A stretch of 64,000 nucleotides of DNA from Aliirhizobium wenxiniae (GCF_014201355.1 NZ_JACHEG010000007.1:124001-188000), one strand, 5' to 3'. Shown: positions 16,893 to 27,234, counted from the stretch's first letter. The notes: generated by a model from the letters alone, not told the origin. Made by a program: numbers and translations.

Positions 16893-17966
16893 GTGATGAC
16901 GAAATCCGCAAGGGGATGGGTCTGGGGCGTAATCGCCCTCGTTGTAGTTGCTTGCGGATATTATGCTTGGACGGTTTTCCGTGGCGATAGTTTGGCCGCG
17001 GGCTTCACCTCCAGCAACGGCCGCATCGAGGCCGTCGAAATCGACATCTCCACCAAGACCGCCGGCCGGCTGAAGGAGTTGATGGTTCGCGAAGGCGATT
17101 TCGTCAAGGCGGGCCAGATTCTCGCCAAGATGGATACCGCCCAGCTGGAAGCCAGCAAGCGTCAGGCGCAAGCGCAGCTTCGCCGCGCAGAAATTTCCGT
17201 CGATACTGCCCACAGCCTCGTCGCCCAGCGCGAGGCCGAACGAAAATCCGCCCTTGCGGTCATCGAACAGCGCAAGGCCCAGCTCGACTCGGCGCAAAAG
17301 ACCAACGCCCGCTCGCGGCAATTGCTCGCCAACAACACCGTCTCGCAGCAGGTGGTCGATGACAGCGAGGCGGCCGAACAGGCGGCACGCGCCACGCTCG
17401 CCTCGGCGGAAGCGTCACTTGCGGCCTCCGATGCGGCGATCAACGCCGCCAAGGCGCAGGTGGTGGATGCAGGAGCGGCGGTCGATGCCGCAAAAGCTGA
17501 GATCGACAGCGTCGATACGGATATCGCCGACAGCACATTGACATCGCCGCGGGACGGTCGTGTCCAGTACCGCGTCGCCCAACCGGGAGAGGTTTTGTCC
17601 GCCGGCGGCCGCGTTCTCAATCTCGTCGATCTCGGCGATGTCTACATGACCTTCTTCCTGCCCACCGCGCAGGCCGGCCAGACTTCGATCGGCTCTGACG
17701 TCCGCCTCGTCCTCGACGCGGCGCCCCAATACACGATCCCGGGAAAAGTCTCCTTCGTTGCCGATGTCGCGCAGTTCACGCCGAAAACGGTTGAAACAGA
17801 GGAAGAACGCCAGAAACTGACATTCCGCGTGCGAGCCCAGATCCCTCAGGAACTGCTTCAGAAATACATCCAATACGTCAAGACCGGCCTGCCCGGCATG
17901 GCCTATGTCCGGCTCGACCCGCAGGCCGCATGGCCTGAACATCTCGAACGCAACCTCGTGAAGTGA
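16893..17966 (+). CDS. HlyD-family membrane-fusion protein (YhiI-like)
   Basis: 357 residues with an N-terminal membrane anchor (about 9-26, WVWGVIALVVVACGYYAW). A lipoyl half-motif follows (AGRLKELMVREGDFVKAGQILAKMD in pieces), then a long Ala-rich coiled-coil hairpin (about 85-215), the second lipoyl half (SPRDGRVQYRVAQPGEVL) and a beta-barrel domain. It is the periplasmic adaptor for the ABC exporter encoded by the next two genes, 10 bp downstream. The order matches the E. coli yhiI-rbbA-yhhJ cluster. An in-frame second ATG at 16896 is an alternative start. Confidence 0.88.
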   Translation: MMTKSARGWVWGVIALVVVACGYYAWTVFRGDSLAAGFTSSNGRIEAVEIDISTKTAGRLKELMVREGDFVKAGQILAKMDTAQLEASKRQAQAQLRRAEISVDTAHSLVAQREAERKSALAVIEQRKAQLDSAQKTNARSRQLLANNTVSQQVVDDSEAAEQAARATLASAEASLAASDAAINAAKAQVVDAGAAVDAAKAEIDSVDTDIADSTLTSPRDGRVQYRVAQPGEVLSAGGRVLNLVDLGDVYMTFFLPTAQAGQTSIGSDVRLVLDAAPQYTIPGKVSFVADVAQFTPKTVETEEERQKLTFRVRAQIPQELLQKYIQYVKTGLPGMAYVRLDPQAAWPEHLERNLVK

Positions 17967-17976
17967 CGGCGCCGAG

Positions 17977-20757
17977 ATGGACGCCGCCGACAAACAAGCC
18001 CCAAGCGACAGCAAGCCCGTAGTCCGGCTGCAGCAGGTATCGCTTGCCTACAAGAAGACGGTCGCGCTCGATGACGTGTCGATCGATATTCCGCCCGGCT
18101 GCATGGTCGGCCTGATCGGGCCGGATGGTGTCGGCAAGTCGAGCCTGCTGTCGCTCGTCTCTGGTGCCCGCGCGATCCAGAAAGGCAAGGTCGAGGTTCT
18201 CGGCGGCGACATGTCGGATGCCCGCCATCGCGACACCACCTGCCCGAAGATCGCCTATATGCCGCAAGGGCTGGGCAAGAACCTCTATCCGACCCTGTCG
18301 GTCTTCGAGAATGTCGATTTTTTCGCCCGCCTGTTCGGCCAGGACAAGGCCGAGCGCGAGGCGCGCATCAGCGAGCTTCTGGAAAGCACCGGCCTTTCCC
18401 CCTTCGCAGACCGGCCCGCGGCAAAACTTTCCGGCGGCATGAAACAGAAACTCGGTCTCTGCTGCGCCCTGATCCATGACCCGGATCTGCTGATCCTCGA
18501 CGAACCAACGACCGGCGTCGACCCGCTTTCGCGCCGGCAGTTCTGGGAACTGATCGATACAATCCGCGCCGGCCGTCCCGGCATGAGCGTCATCGTCGCC
18601 ACCGCCTATATGGAAGAGGCCGCAGGCTTCGACTGGCTGGTGGCGATGAATGCCGGCAAGGTGCTCGATACCGGCACACCGGCCGAACTTCTGTCGCGCA
18701 CCACAACCGACAATCTCGATGCCGCCTTCATCGCGCTTCTTCCCGAAGCCGAGCGGCGCGGCCATGTCGATGTCGTCATCCCGCCTCGCGAGCATGACGG
18801 GGCGGAAGACTATGCCATCGAGGCCAGCCACCTCAGCATGCGCTTCGGCAGTTTCACCGCAGTCGACAATGTCAGCTTCCAGATCCCGCGCGGCGAGATC
18901 TTCGGCTTCCTCGGCTCCAACGGCTGCGGCAAGTCGACAACGATGAAGATGCTGACCGGGCTTCTGGCGGCCAGCGAAGGCGAGGCAAAACTCTTCGGCC
19001 GCACGGTCGATGCCAGCGACATGGCCGTGCGCCGCCGCGTCGGTTACATGAGCCAGGCATTTTCGCTCTACAGTGAACTCACGGTGCGCCAGAACCTCGA
19101 CCTGCATGCCCGCCTGTTCAAGCTGCCGGAAGAGAATATCCCGGCACGGATCGATGAGATGGCCAGCCGTTTCGGCCTGGCCGATGTCATGGAGACGCTG
19201 CCCGACGGCCTGCCGCTCGGCATCCGCCAGCGCCTGTCGCTCGCCGTTGCCATGATCCATGCCCCCGACGTGCTGATCCTCGACGAACCGACCTCCGGTG
19301 TCGATCCCATCGCCCGCGATGCCTTCTGGCAGATCCTTGCCGATCTCTCCCGCAAGGACAATGTCACCATCTTCATCTCCACCCATTTCATGAACGAGGC
19401 GGAACGCTGCGACCGCATCTCGCTCATGCATGCCGGCAAGGTGCTGATCAGCGACACGCCGGAAGAGATCGCCAAAAGCCGGGACGCCGCCTCGCTCGAA
19501 GAAGCCTTCATCGCCTATCTGGAGGAAGCGTCCGGCATCACGCCAACGGCAAAGACCGAAAAGAGAGCTGATCCAGCCCCAGCAAAGCAGGTCCTCTCGC
19601 ACGACACCCATGCGCCGAAAAAACGCCGCGTCTTCGATTTCCGCCGCATGTTCAGTTGCACGCGGCGCGAAACGCTGGAGCTGCAGCGCGATCCGATCCG
19701 CGCCACGCTCGCCGTACTCGGCAGCGTCATCCTGATGTTCGTCATCGGCTACGGCATCAACATGGATGTCGAGGATCTCACCTTCGCCGTGCTCGACCGC
19801 GACGACTCGACCATCAGCCGCGACTATGTGCTGGATATCGCCGGGTCGCGCTATTTCATCGAGAAGGAGCCGATCCGCGATTATGCCGACATGGACAAGC
19901 GCATGCGCGAGGGAGAGATCAGTCTGGCGATCGAGATCCCGCCGGGATTCGGGCGAAACGTACTGCGCGGCGATACGGTCGAGATCGGCGCCTGGATCGA
20001 CGGCGCCATGCCGCAGCGGGCCGAAACCGTCAGCGGTTACGTCCAGGGCATGCATGCCAACTGGCTGAACCGCAAGGCGAAGGAGATCAACGGGGCAGCC
20101 GCCACGCAGGGCACGTTCTCCATAGAAACCCGCTTCCGCTATAATCCGGACGTCAAAAGCCTCGTCGCCATGGTGCCGGCGGTCATCCCGCTTCTGCTGA
20201 TCCTCATCCCCGCCATGCTTTCGGCCCTCAGCGTCGTACGCGAAAAGGAACTGGGATCGATCATCAATCTCTACGTCACGCCGGTGACGCGGCTGGAATT
20301 CCTGTTCGGCAAGCAGCTTCCCTATATCGTCCTCGGCATGCTGAACTTCCTGCTGCTGGTCGCCTTCGCCACGCTGATCTTCCGTGTGCCCTTCACCGGC
20401 AGCTTCGTCACCTATGCGACGGCCGCTCTTCTCTATGTCATCATCGCCACCTCGATCGGCATATTGATGTCGACCTTCATGTCGAGCCAGATCGCCGCCA
20501 TCTTCGGCACGGCGCTGCTGACGCTGATCCCGGCCACGCAATATTCCGGCATGACCGACCCGGTCTCCTCGCTGCAGGGGGCGGGCGCCTTGATCGGCCA
20601 GATCTATCCGACCAGCTATTTCATGACGATCTCGCGCGGCACCTTCTCCAAGGCGCTGGATTTCGCCGGCTTGGCCGGCTCCTTCGTCCCGCTTTTGATC
20701 GCCATCCCCATTCTGGCCGCGCTCGGCGCGGTGCTTCTCAAGAAGCAGGAGAGCTGA
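17977..20757 (+). CDS. rbbA: RbbA-type protein: two ABC ATPase modules fused to an ABC-2 permease
   Basis: 926 residues. ATPase 1 (about 15-260) has Walker A GPDGVGKSS, signature LSGGMKQK and Walker B LLILDEPTTGVDP. ATPase 2 (about 290-520) has Walker A GSNGCGKST, a shifted signature (LGIRQRLSL) and Walker B VLILDEPTSGVDP. Residues from about 575 form an ABC-2 membrane domain with an N-terminal TM, a periplasmic loop and five to six C-terminal TMs. Stretches such as MVGLIGPDGVGKSSLLSL match E. coli RbbA (YhiH). RbbA has been described as a ribosome-associated ATPase. Here the flanking HlyD and permease genes argue for an export role (inference). The next gene starts 3 bp after the stop. Confidence 0.9.
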   Translation: MDAADKQAPSDSKPVVRLQQVSLAYKKTVALDDVSIDIPPGCMVGLIGPDGVGKSSLLSLVSGARAIQKGKVEVLGGDMSDARHRDTTCPKIAYMPQGLGKNLYPTLSVFENVDFFARLFGQDKAEREARISELLESTGLSPFADRPAAKLSGGMKQKLGLCCALIHDPDLLILDEPTTGVDPLSRRQFWELIDTIRAGRPGMSVIVATAYMEEAAGFDWLVAMNAGKVLDTGTPAELLSRTTTDNLDAAFIALLPEAERRGHVDVVIPPREHDGAEDYAIEASHLSMRFGSFTAVDNVSFQIPRGEIFGFLGSNGCGKSTTMKMLTGLLAASEGEAKLFGRTVDASDMAVRRRVGYMSQAFSLYSELTVRQNLDLHARLFKLPEENIPARIDEMASRFGLADVMETLPDGLPLGIRQRLSLAVAMIHAPDVLILDEPTSGVDPIARDAFWQILADLSRKDNVTIFISTHFMNEAERCDRISLMHAGKVLISDTPEEIAKSRDAASLEEAFIAYLEEASGITPTAKTEKRADPAPAKQVLSHDTHAPKKRRVFDFRRMFSCTRRETLELQRDPIRATLAVLGSVILMFVIGYGINMDVEDLTFAVLDRDDSTISRDYVLDIAGSRYFIEKEPIRDYADMDKRMREGEISLAIEIPPGFGRNVLRGDTVEIGAWIDGAMPQRAETVSGYVQGMHANWLNRKAKEINGAAATQGTFSIETRFRYNPDVKSLVAMVPAVIPLLLILIPAMLSALSVVREKELGSIINLYVTPVTRLEFLFGKQLPYIVLGMLNFLLLVAFATLIFRVPFTGSFVTYATAALLYVIIATSIGILMSTFMSSQIAAIFGTALLTLIPATQYSGMTDPVSSLQGAGALIGQIYPTSYFMTISRGTFSKALDFAGLAGSFVPLLIAIPILAALGAVLLKKQES

Positions 20758-20760
20758 CCC

Positions 20761-21873
20761 ATGTTCTCGTCCAACATCTTTCAGCTCGGCCTCAAGGAAT
20801 TGCGCGGCCTCGCCCGAGATCCGATGCTGCTTCTCCTGATCGTTTATGCGTTCAGCCTGCAGATCTATACCGGCTCCAGCGCCATGCCAGAGACGCTCAA
20901 CAATGCCGCCGTCGCTATCGTCGACGAGGATCAGTCGCCGCTTTCGGGCCGCATCAGCACCGCCTTCATGCCTCCCTATTTCGTGCCGCCGAAACAGATC
21001 TCGATTGCCGAGATGGACAGCCGCATGGATGCCGGCCTCGACACGTTCGCGCTCAACATCCCGCCGGATTTCCAGCGCGATGTCCTGGCGGGCCAGCAGC
21101 CCGTCATCCAGCTCAATGTCGATGCAACCCGCATGAGCCAAGCCTTCAGCGGCAGCGGCTATATCCAGACGATCGTCGGAAACGAGGTCGGCGAATTCCT
21201 CAACCGTTACAGGGGTGCAAGCAGCGTCCCGGTCGACCTGACGCTTCGGGCACGCTTCAATCCGTCGCTCGACAAATCCTGGTTCGGCTCGATCACCAAC
21301 ATCATCACCTCAATCACCATGCTGTCGATCGTCCTGACCGGTGCCGCCCTCATCCGCGAGCGCGAACACGGCACGATAGAGCACCTGCTCGTCATGCCGG
21401 TCACGCCGACGGAAATCATGATCAGCAAGATCTGGTCGATGGGCCTCGTCGTGCTGCTCGCCTCGAGCTTCGCCCTGTTCGTCATCGTCAAGGGACTGCT
21501 GGCGATCCCGATCGAAGGTTCGCCCGCAGTCTTCCTCCTCGGCACGGCGCTGTTTCTTTTCGCCACCACATCCATGGGCATATTTCTGGCGACGGTCGCA
21601 GGCTCCATGCCGCAATTCGGCCTGTTGCTGATCCTCGTGCTCCTGCCGCTTCAGGTGCTTTCGGGTGCGATGACGCCGCGCGAAAGCATGCCGGACATCA
21701 TCCAGTATATCATGCTGCTTGCCCCCAACACGCATTTCGTCATCCTGGCCCAGGCCGTCCTCTTCCGCGGCGCGCAGATCGACGTCGTCTGGCCACAGCT
21801 GCTCGCGCTAATGGTAATCGGCTCGGTCCTGTTCTGGCTGGCACTGCGCCGTTTCCGGCGCTTCCTCAGATAG
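20761..21873 (+). CDS. ABC-2 type permease (YhhJ/YbhR-like)
   Basis: 370 residues. TM1 (about 22-40) is followed by a periplasmic domain (about 45-175) and five C-terminal TM segments. The motif REREHGTIEHLLVMPVTPTEI (shown in part) is the ABC-2 hallmark between TM2 and TM3. It pairs with the membrane half of the RbbA-type protein to make the channel, with the HlyD-like protein as periplasmic extension. It is the last gene of the operon and ends 9 bp from the convergent RND gene. No terminator hairpin is visible in that tiny gap. Confidence 0.9.
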   Translation: MFSSNIFQLGLKELRGLARDPMLLLLIVYAFSLQIYTGSSAMPETLNNAAVAIVDEDQSPLSGRISTAFMPPYFVPPKQISIAEMDSRMDAGLDTFALNIPPDFQRDVLAGQQPVIQLNVDATRMSQAFSGSGYIQTIVGNEVGEFLNRYRGASSVPVDLTLRARFNPSLDKSWFGSITNIITSITMLSIVLTGAALIREREHGTIEHLLVMPVTPTEIMISKIWSMGLVVLLASSFALFVIVKGLLAIPIEGSPAVFLLGTALFLFATTSMGIFLATVAGSMPQFGLLLILVLLPLQVLSGAMTPRESMPDIIQYIMLLAPNTHFVILAQAVLFRGAQIDVVWPQLLALMVIGSVLFWLALRRFRRFLR

Positions 21874-21882
21874 CGGACACAG

Positions 21883-24800
21883 TCACTCCGCAGCGATCGC
21901 CGGGCGATGATCGTCGTTCGTCTCGCTCCGCTCCTCATCCTTCCGGCGACCAAACCGGCTGAGGAAACGGCCGAAACGGTCCATCTCGACAAAGATCACC
22001 GGCGTGATGAACAGCGTCAGCGCCTGGCTAACGATCAGCCCGCCGACCACCGCGACGCCGAGCGGTTGGCGAAGCTCCGAGGACGCGCCGCCGCCGATTG
22101 CGATCGGCAAGGCGCCGAGCAACGCACAGAAGGTCGTCATCATGATCGGGCGGAAACGCCGAACACTCGCCTCATGGATTGCGGCAGCGGCACTCTCACC
22201 CTTCTCCCGCATCGTCTCCACCGCCACGTCGATCATCATGATGGCGTTCTTCTTGACGATGCCGATCAGCATCAGAAGACCGATCAGCGCGATGATCGAG
22301 AGATCAAAACCGAACAGTTTCAGCGCCAGAAGCGCTCCGAACGCCGCCGCCGGCAGGCCGGAGAGAATGGTCAGCGGGTGGATGAAGCTTTCATAAAGCA
22401 CCCCGAGCACGACATAGATGGTCAGAACGGCGGCAAGGATCAGCAGCGGCGTATTGCCCTGGCTCTGTTGAAAGATCTGCGCCGTGCCGCCGTATGAGGT
22501 GAACACGTCTGCCGGCATGTCGAGCGATGCCTTGATCTGGTCGATCGCAGCGGTCGCATCGCTGAGCGACACGTTTTCGGGAAGGTTGAACGAAATCGTC
22601 GTCGAGACCAGCTGGCCGGTCTGGCTGATCGTCACCGGCGCGGTCTTTCGTTCCACATGGGCAAAGTTCGACAATGGCACCAGCGTACCGTTGGATGACA
22701 TGACCCGCACCTGCTGCAGCAACTGGTCGTTCCACTGCCGGCTGGTATCGAACTCGACGATGACCTCGTAACTATCGCCCGTCGACTGGATTTCAGCGGC
22801 ATTGTAACCGCCAAAGGCCATCTGCAGCGATTTGCGCAAGGTGTCGTCGGTAATGCCGAAACGGGCGGCCTTTTCCGTATCGACCTTGATATCGGCCTCG
22901 ATCGCGTTGTTCTGCGCATCGGAGGTGACGTCGGTGAAATGCTGCCGGTCCTTGCGCATTGCATCCAGCAGCTTGCCCGACCATTCGTTCGTATCGTCAA
23001 CCTTCAAGGCCTGGACGACGAGCTGGTATTGGCTGGCGGTGCTGCGCCCGCCGAAGCGAAGGCTCTGCTGCGGCGTGATGAAGGCGCGGATACCGGCAAT
23101 CCTGCCCGTCGCCTGCCGCAGCTCCTGCAAGGTCTGCTGCAATGGCGGCCTCGCGTCGCGGTCCTTCAGTTCGACGAAGACCGTGCCGTTATTCAACGGG
23201 CTTCGGCTGTTACCGCCGACCGTGGACGTCACATGGGCAACGGCCGGGTTGGCGCGGATCGCCGCCACGACCTGCGCCTGCAGATCACGCATCGCCGCAT
23301 AGGAAATGTCTTCTCTGGCGCGTGTCGAAACCGAAAGCCTGCCGATATCCTCGGTCGGGAAGAAACTGCTCGGAAGAGTCTTGAACAGATAGACGGAGCC
23401 GCCGACCGAAGCCAGGAAGACCAGCATGATCACCATCCGGTTCCTCAGGCACCAGCCGACCGAGCGATCATAACCGCGCAGCGTCTTCTCGAAGCCGCGA
23501 TCGAATATCCTGACGATCAGGCTCGGGCGATGATGCCGGTCGGACATGCGCGACCCCAGCATCGGCGTCACCGTCAGCGACACGATAGCCGAAGCGACGA
23601 TCGCCATCGCGACCACCATGCCGAATTCGTTGAACAGCCGCCCGACCACGCCGCCCATCAGCAGGATCGGAATGAACACGGCAATCAGCGAGATCGACAT
23701 CGAGACGATCGTGTAGCTGACTTCGGACGCTCCCTGCAGCGCGGCCTGCCGCACCGGCATGCCATCCTCGATATGCCGCATGATGTTTTCGAGCATCACG
23801 ATCGCATCGTCGACCACGAGGCCAACGGAAAGCGTCAGCCCCAGAAGTGAGATGTTGTCGATGCTGTAGCCGAGCAGATACATGGCGCCGAAGGTCGTGA
23901 CCAGCGACAGCGGCACAGCAAGCGCCGGAACGATGGTCGCGGAAACCCGTCCGAGGAACAGGTAGATCACCAGCACGACCAGCGCGATCGTCAGCCCGAG
24001 CGTGAACTGCACGTCGGAGATCGACTCGCGGATCGATACCGAAGAATCGTTCATCACATTGAGCGACACGGATGCCGGAAGTTCGGCCGTCAGCGCCGGG
24101 AGCTTGGCTCTCACCGCATCGACGACCGCAACCGTATTGGCATCCGGCTGGCGCTGCACGGCAAGCACGATGGCCGACTGGCCGTCATACCAACTGCCCG
24201 CATCGAGATTTTCGACACTGTCCTCCACCCGCGCGATATCGCCGAGATGGATCGGCGCGCCGTTGGGCGATGCGATGACCAGCGAGCGGAATTCTTGCGC
24301 ATTGGTGCGCTGGGTGTCGGCATTGATCGTCAGCTTCTGGCTGCCGTTCTGCAGCGAGCCGACTGGCGCCTGGCTGTTGGCGGCCTCGATCGCGTTCGTC
24401 ACGCTCTGGACGCCAAGACCGCGTGCCTGCAGCTTGTCGGGATCGACCTCGACACGAACGGCATAGGTCTTCGCCCCGAAGATCGACACTTCGGCAACGC
24501 CCGGCAGCGTTGAAAGTGTCGGCGAGATGACGTTTTCGGCAATCTCGTCCACCTTGCTCGGCGGCAGGCTGTCGCTTTTCACCGTCAGAAGCAGAACCGG
24601 CGCGTCGGCCGGGTTGGTCTTGCGATAGCTCGGCGCCGTCGTCATATTGTCCGGCAATTGCCGACTTGCCTGCGAGATCGCCGCCTGCACGTCGGCGGCG
24701 GCCGCATCGATATTGCGGCTCAGATCGAACTGCAGCACGATCGAGGAACTGCCGAGCGAGTTGGTTGCGCTGATTTCGCTGATACCCGGAATGGTCTCGA

Positions 24801-25008
24801 ATTTCTTGATCAGCGGCGTGGAAACCGCCGTCGCCATCGTCTGGGGCGAAGCACCGCTCAGCGACGAGGAGACGTTGATCGTCGGGAAATCCACCTGCGG
24901 CAGCGCCGCGACCGGCAGCATCCGATAACCGGCAAGCCCGGCCAATATGGCCCCGATGGCAAGAAGCGTGGTGGCGACGGGACGCCTGATGCAGAATTCG
25001 GAGATCAA
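21883..25008 (-). CDS. RND efflux transporter, inner-membrane subunit (MdtC/MdtB-like)
   Basis: 1041 residues, a full RND pump. The N-terminus (MISEFCIRRPVATTLLAIG) and VAALPQVDFPTINVSSSLSG (shown in part) are of the MdtB/MdtC kind rather than AcrB. The TM4 Asp pair is in GLVVDDAIVMLENI and the TM10 Lys region in GIVKKNAIMMIDVAVE. E. coli needs a MdtB/MdtC heterotrimer, but only one pump gene is present here, so a homotrimer is likely. It is co-transcribed with and overlaps the adaptor gene by 4 bp. No outer-membrane factor is nearby. Confidence 0.92.
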   Translation of the reverse strand: MISEFCIRRPVATTLLAIGAILAGLAGYRMLPVAALPQVDFPTINVSSSLSGASPQTMATAVSTPLIKKFETIPGISEISATNSLGSSSIVLQFDLSRNIDAAAADVQAAISQASRQLPDNMTTAPSYRKTNPADAPVLLLTVKSDSLPPSKVDEIAENVISPTLSTLPGVAEVSIFGAKTYAVRVEVDPDKLQARGLGVQSVTNAIEAANSQAPVGSLQNGSQKLTINADTQRTNAQEFRSLVIASPNGAPIHLGDIARVEDSVENLDAGSWYDGQSAIVLAVQRQPDANTVAVVDAVRAKLPALTAELPASVSLNVMNDSSVSIRESISDVQFTLGLTIALVVLVIYLFLGRVSATIVPALAVPLSLVTTFGAMYLLGYSIDNISLLGLTLSVGLVVDDAIVMLENIMRHIEDGMPVRQAALQGASEVSYTIVSMSISLIAVFIPILLMGGVVGRLFNEFGMVVAMAIVASAIVSLTVTPMLGSRMSDRHHRPSLIVRIFDRGFEKTLRGYDRSVGWCLRNRMVIMLVFLASVGGSVYLFKTLPSSFFPTEDIGRLSVSTRAREDISYAAMRDLQAQVVAAIRANPAVAHVTSTVGGNSRSPLNNGTVFVELKDRDARPPLQQTLQELRQATGRIAGIRAFITPQQSLRFGGRSTASQYQLVVQALKVDDTNEWSGKLLDAMRKDRQHFTDVTSDAQNNAIEADIKVDTEKAARFGITDDTLRKSLQMAFGGYNAAEIQSTGDSYEVIVEFDTSRQWNDQLLQQVRVMSSNGTLVPLSNFAHVERKTAPVTISQTGQLVSTTISFNLPENVSLSDATAAIDQIKASLDMPADVFTSYGGTAQIFQQSQGNTPLLILAAVLTIYVVLGVLYESFIHPLTILSGLPAAAFGALLALKLFGFDLSIIALIGLLMLIGIVKKNAIMMIDVAVETMREKGESAAAAIHEASVRRFRPIMMTTFCALLGALPIAIGGGASSELRQPLGVAVVGGLIVSQALTLFITPVIFVEMDRFGRFLSRFGRRKDEERSETNDDHRPAIAAE

Positions 25009-26240
25009 TTGCTTGCCCCCGTTTCAATCACGGTATTGACCGAGGCGGTCTCCCGGCCGGCATTCGAGAAATCCTCGTGAACCGTCGCACCATCGGCAAG
25101 CTGCGATTGCCCTTCCACGACGACATGAGCACCGTCCTCTATCCCCTTGGTGATTGCCGTGTCGCTGCCATTGGAACGGGAAACCGTTACCAGCGTCTTG
25201 TGGGCCTTTTTGTCATCCCCGATCGTATAGACGAAGGGACTGTCGGCCCCCGGATTGACCGCAACGGTCGGCACGACGACGTTCTCTTCGCCGCCGTTGA
25301 AATGGACAGTCACGTTGACGGACTGGCCAGGCCATAATTCTCCGTCCGGATTATCGAACTGCGCCTTTGCCAGAATGGTACCGGACGCCGTGTCCACCGT
25401 ATTGTCGAAGAAGCTGAGCTTGCCGGAAACGATCTCGTCCGAGGACGACTGAGGCAACGCATCGACTGCAATCTCACCACCTGAAAATCCCCGGCGCAAT
25501 TCACCGAGATAACCTTCCGGCAGATGGAAGCTGACATAGATGGGATCATATTTCTCGATCGTCACCACGGTGGATCCGACCCCGAGATAGGCACCGACGC
25601 TGACCGCGATATCGCCAAGACGCCCTTCGAAAGGCGCGCGGATTTCCGTGTGCTCTAAATTGACCTGATCGGCTGCGATTGTCGCCTTGTCGCTTTGAAC
25701 CGTTGCGGCGCTGGTATCGCGCGTGGCCTGCGCCTCGTCGACCGATTGCTGCGTGCCGGCACTGCGATCGACGAGCGTTTTCGCCCGGGCAAGCGCAGTC
25801 TCTGCCCCCCTCAGCGCTGCCTCATCCCGTGCCAGCAGTGCCTTGTCCTTGTCGAGCGCCGCCACGAGGCTGCGATCATCCAGCTTGGCGATCAGGTCGC
25901 CGGCCTTGACCACATCACCATCACGCGCGGTGATGGAAAGCACCGTTCCAGCTTCCTGCGCTGCGATCGTGGTGTTTTCATCGGCAACGGCTGCACCCGT
26001 TGCAGTGACATCGAGCGGCAAGGTCATCTTCACGGCGGCAACGGTCTTGACTGCGGCGGGCTGGCCATTGCCGCGCCCACGCTGCCCGTTGCGACCGCCA
26101 TCCTGCGATTGCCCGTTTGCTGCCGTCTTATCCGCCGAAGCTTGCGGATCAAGCTGATCGAGATAGGGAAGCTGCGCTCGAAAATGCCAGCCGGCAGCTG
26201 CCGCCACGGCAAAACAGGCCACGATCCAGATCTTCTTCAT
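25005..26240 (-). CDS. RND efflux periplasmic adaptor (MdtA-like)
   Basis: 411 residues. It has an N-terminal signal or anchor (about 4-20), then a low-complexity Gly/Gln/Arg linker (about 45-65, NGQSQDGGRNGQRGRGN). First lipoyl half, coiled-coil hairpin (about 120-185), second half (IRAPFEGRLGDIAVSVGAYL) and beta-barrel domains follow in the usual order. The stop overlaps the pump start as ATGA. A Gly/Arg/Gln-rich linker like this is also seen in other MdtA-like adaptors. Substrate unknown. Confidence 0.9.
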   Translation of the reverse strand: MKKIWIVACFAVAAAAGWHFRAQLPYLDQLDPQASADKTAANGQSQDGGRNGQRGRGNGQPAAVKTVAAVKMTLPLDVTATGAAVADENTTIAAQEAGTVLSITARDGDVVKAGDLIAKLDDRSLVAALDKDKALLARDEAALRGAETALARAKTLVDRSAGTQQSVDEAQATRDTSAATVQSDKATIAADQVNLEHTEIRAPFEGRLGDIAVSVGAYLGVGSTVVTIEKYDPIYVSFHLPEGYLGELRRGFSGGEIAVDALPQSSSDEIVSGKLSFFDNTVDTASGTILAKAQFDNPDGELWPGQSVNVTVHFNGGEENVVVPTVAVNPGADSPFVYTIGDDKKAHKTLVTVSRSNGSDTAITKGIEDGAHVVVEGQSQLADGATVHEDFSNAGRETASVNTVIETGASN

Positions 26241-26385
26241 GCCGGTAGTTCTCCATCAGGGCCTTGCCTCTGTGGAGGAGGATATTGCGCTCAAAACGGC
26301 GAAAAGCCAGCGAACACAGCGGCCTGCGGATTAAATCTTGGTAAGGATGCGCAGGGCCTCATGAAACGAAAAACGTAACATTCGA

Positions 26386-27234
26386 TCAGTAAAGATCGCC
26401 AAGCTCTTCATGGATTGCCGCGATGATCTCGGTGCGTTGCTGGGCCGAGCGACCGGCATGCGCCGCATAGGTCAGCGCCAACAGCCTCACCGTGCTCAGG
26501 ATCGTCGTATGCGACGGGCCGAGTGCAAAGCTCGCCACATGGCATGGCAATACGACATTCGAATAGCGCTGCGCCTCCAGCATCGAGTTGCGGTCGGTAA
26601 TGGTGATGATGTTGAGACGGCTCGTCGCCGCGTGGCTGAGGATCGGTTTCAGGATCGGCTGGTGCGGCGGCAGCGTCACCAGAAGCAGCACGTCCTTCGG
26701 CCCGGTCATCGCCAGATCTTCCGCCCATGAGCCCTGGTTGATGCCGAGAATCATCACGCTGTGCCGCAACCGGGAGAAAACGAGCCGCGCATAACGCGCC
26801 ACGCCCTCTTCCACACCAAGCCCGAGAACCCACACTTTCGGTGCAGCACCGATCATTTCCGCCGCCTGCCTGACCTTGTCGGAACGCATTTCCTCAAACG
26901 TTTTGGTCAGGTTTTTCAGCTCCAGCTCCAGATGCGCGCCGATCGTGCGCCCCAGCGCCACCTGCTCGGATTGCGTGACGGAATAACCGTAAGGTTCCGT
27001 GCGGTTGCGCTCTTCACGCGCCTGCAGCTTTACCTCGTTAAAATCCGCATAACCCAGATGCTGGAAGAAACGCGCAGCCGTCGCCTTGGAAACGCCGGCC
27101 ATCTCGGCGATCTCGGTTGCCGAATGGGTCAGGATGTCGTCCTGCCGGTCGAGGATCAGCTGGGCGAGTTTCTGCTCGCCGGCTGTCAGCCGCGCGTAGC
27201 GTTCCTGAATGCGCAAGACGAGACGCGAGGCCAT
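26386..27234 (-). CDS. RpiR/MurR family transcriptional regulator
   Basis: 282 residues. The N-terminal HTH_6 domain (about 1-77) includes EIAEMAGVSKATAARFFQHLGY, the recognition region. A SIS domain (about 120-260) follows, of the fold that usually binds a phosphosugar; its usual glycine/serine pocket is less clear, so the ligand may differ. It is divergent from the COG0212/ABC operon starting at 27335. Its intergenic region contains four TGAAAC half-sites, so it probably controls that operon and itself. Confidence 0.85.
   Translation of the reverse strand: MASRLVLRIQERYARLTAGEQKLAQLILDRQDDILTHSATEIAEMAGVSKATAARFFQHLGYADFNEVKLQAREERNRTEPYGYSVTQSEQVALGRTIGAHLELELKNLTKTFEEMRSDKVRQAAEMIGAAPKVWVLGLGVEEGVARYARLVFSRLRHSVMILGINQGSWAEDLAMTGPKDVLLLVTLPPHQPILKPILSHAATSRLNIITITDRNSMLEAQRYSNVVLPCHVASFALGPSHTTILSTVRLLALTYAAHAGRSAQQRTEIIAAIHEELGDLY

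Noticed and set aside
17878..21141. A 1087-codon open frame on the minus strand.
   Set aside because: It lies antisense to three well-supported plus-strand export genes and its product is His/Arg/Asp-rich low-complexity sequence with no motif. It is a GC-rich coding shadow.
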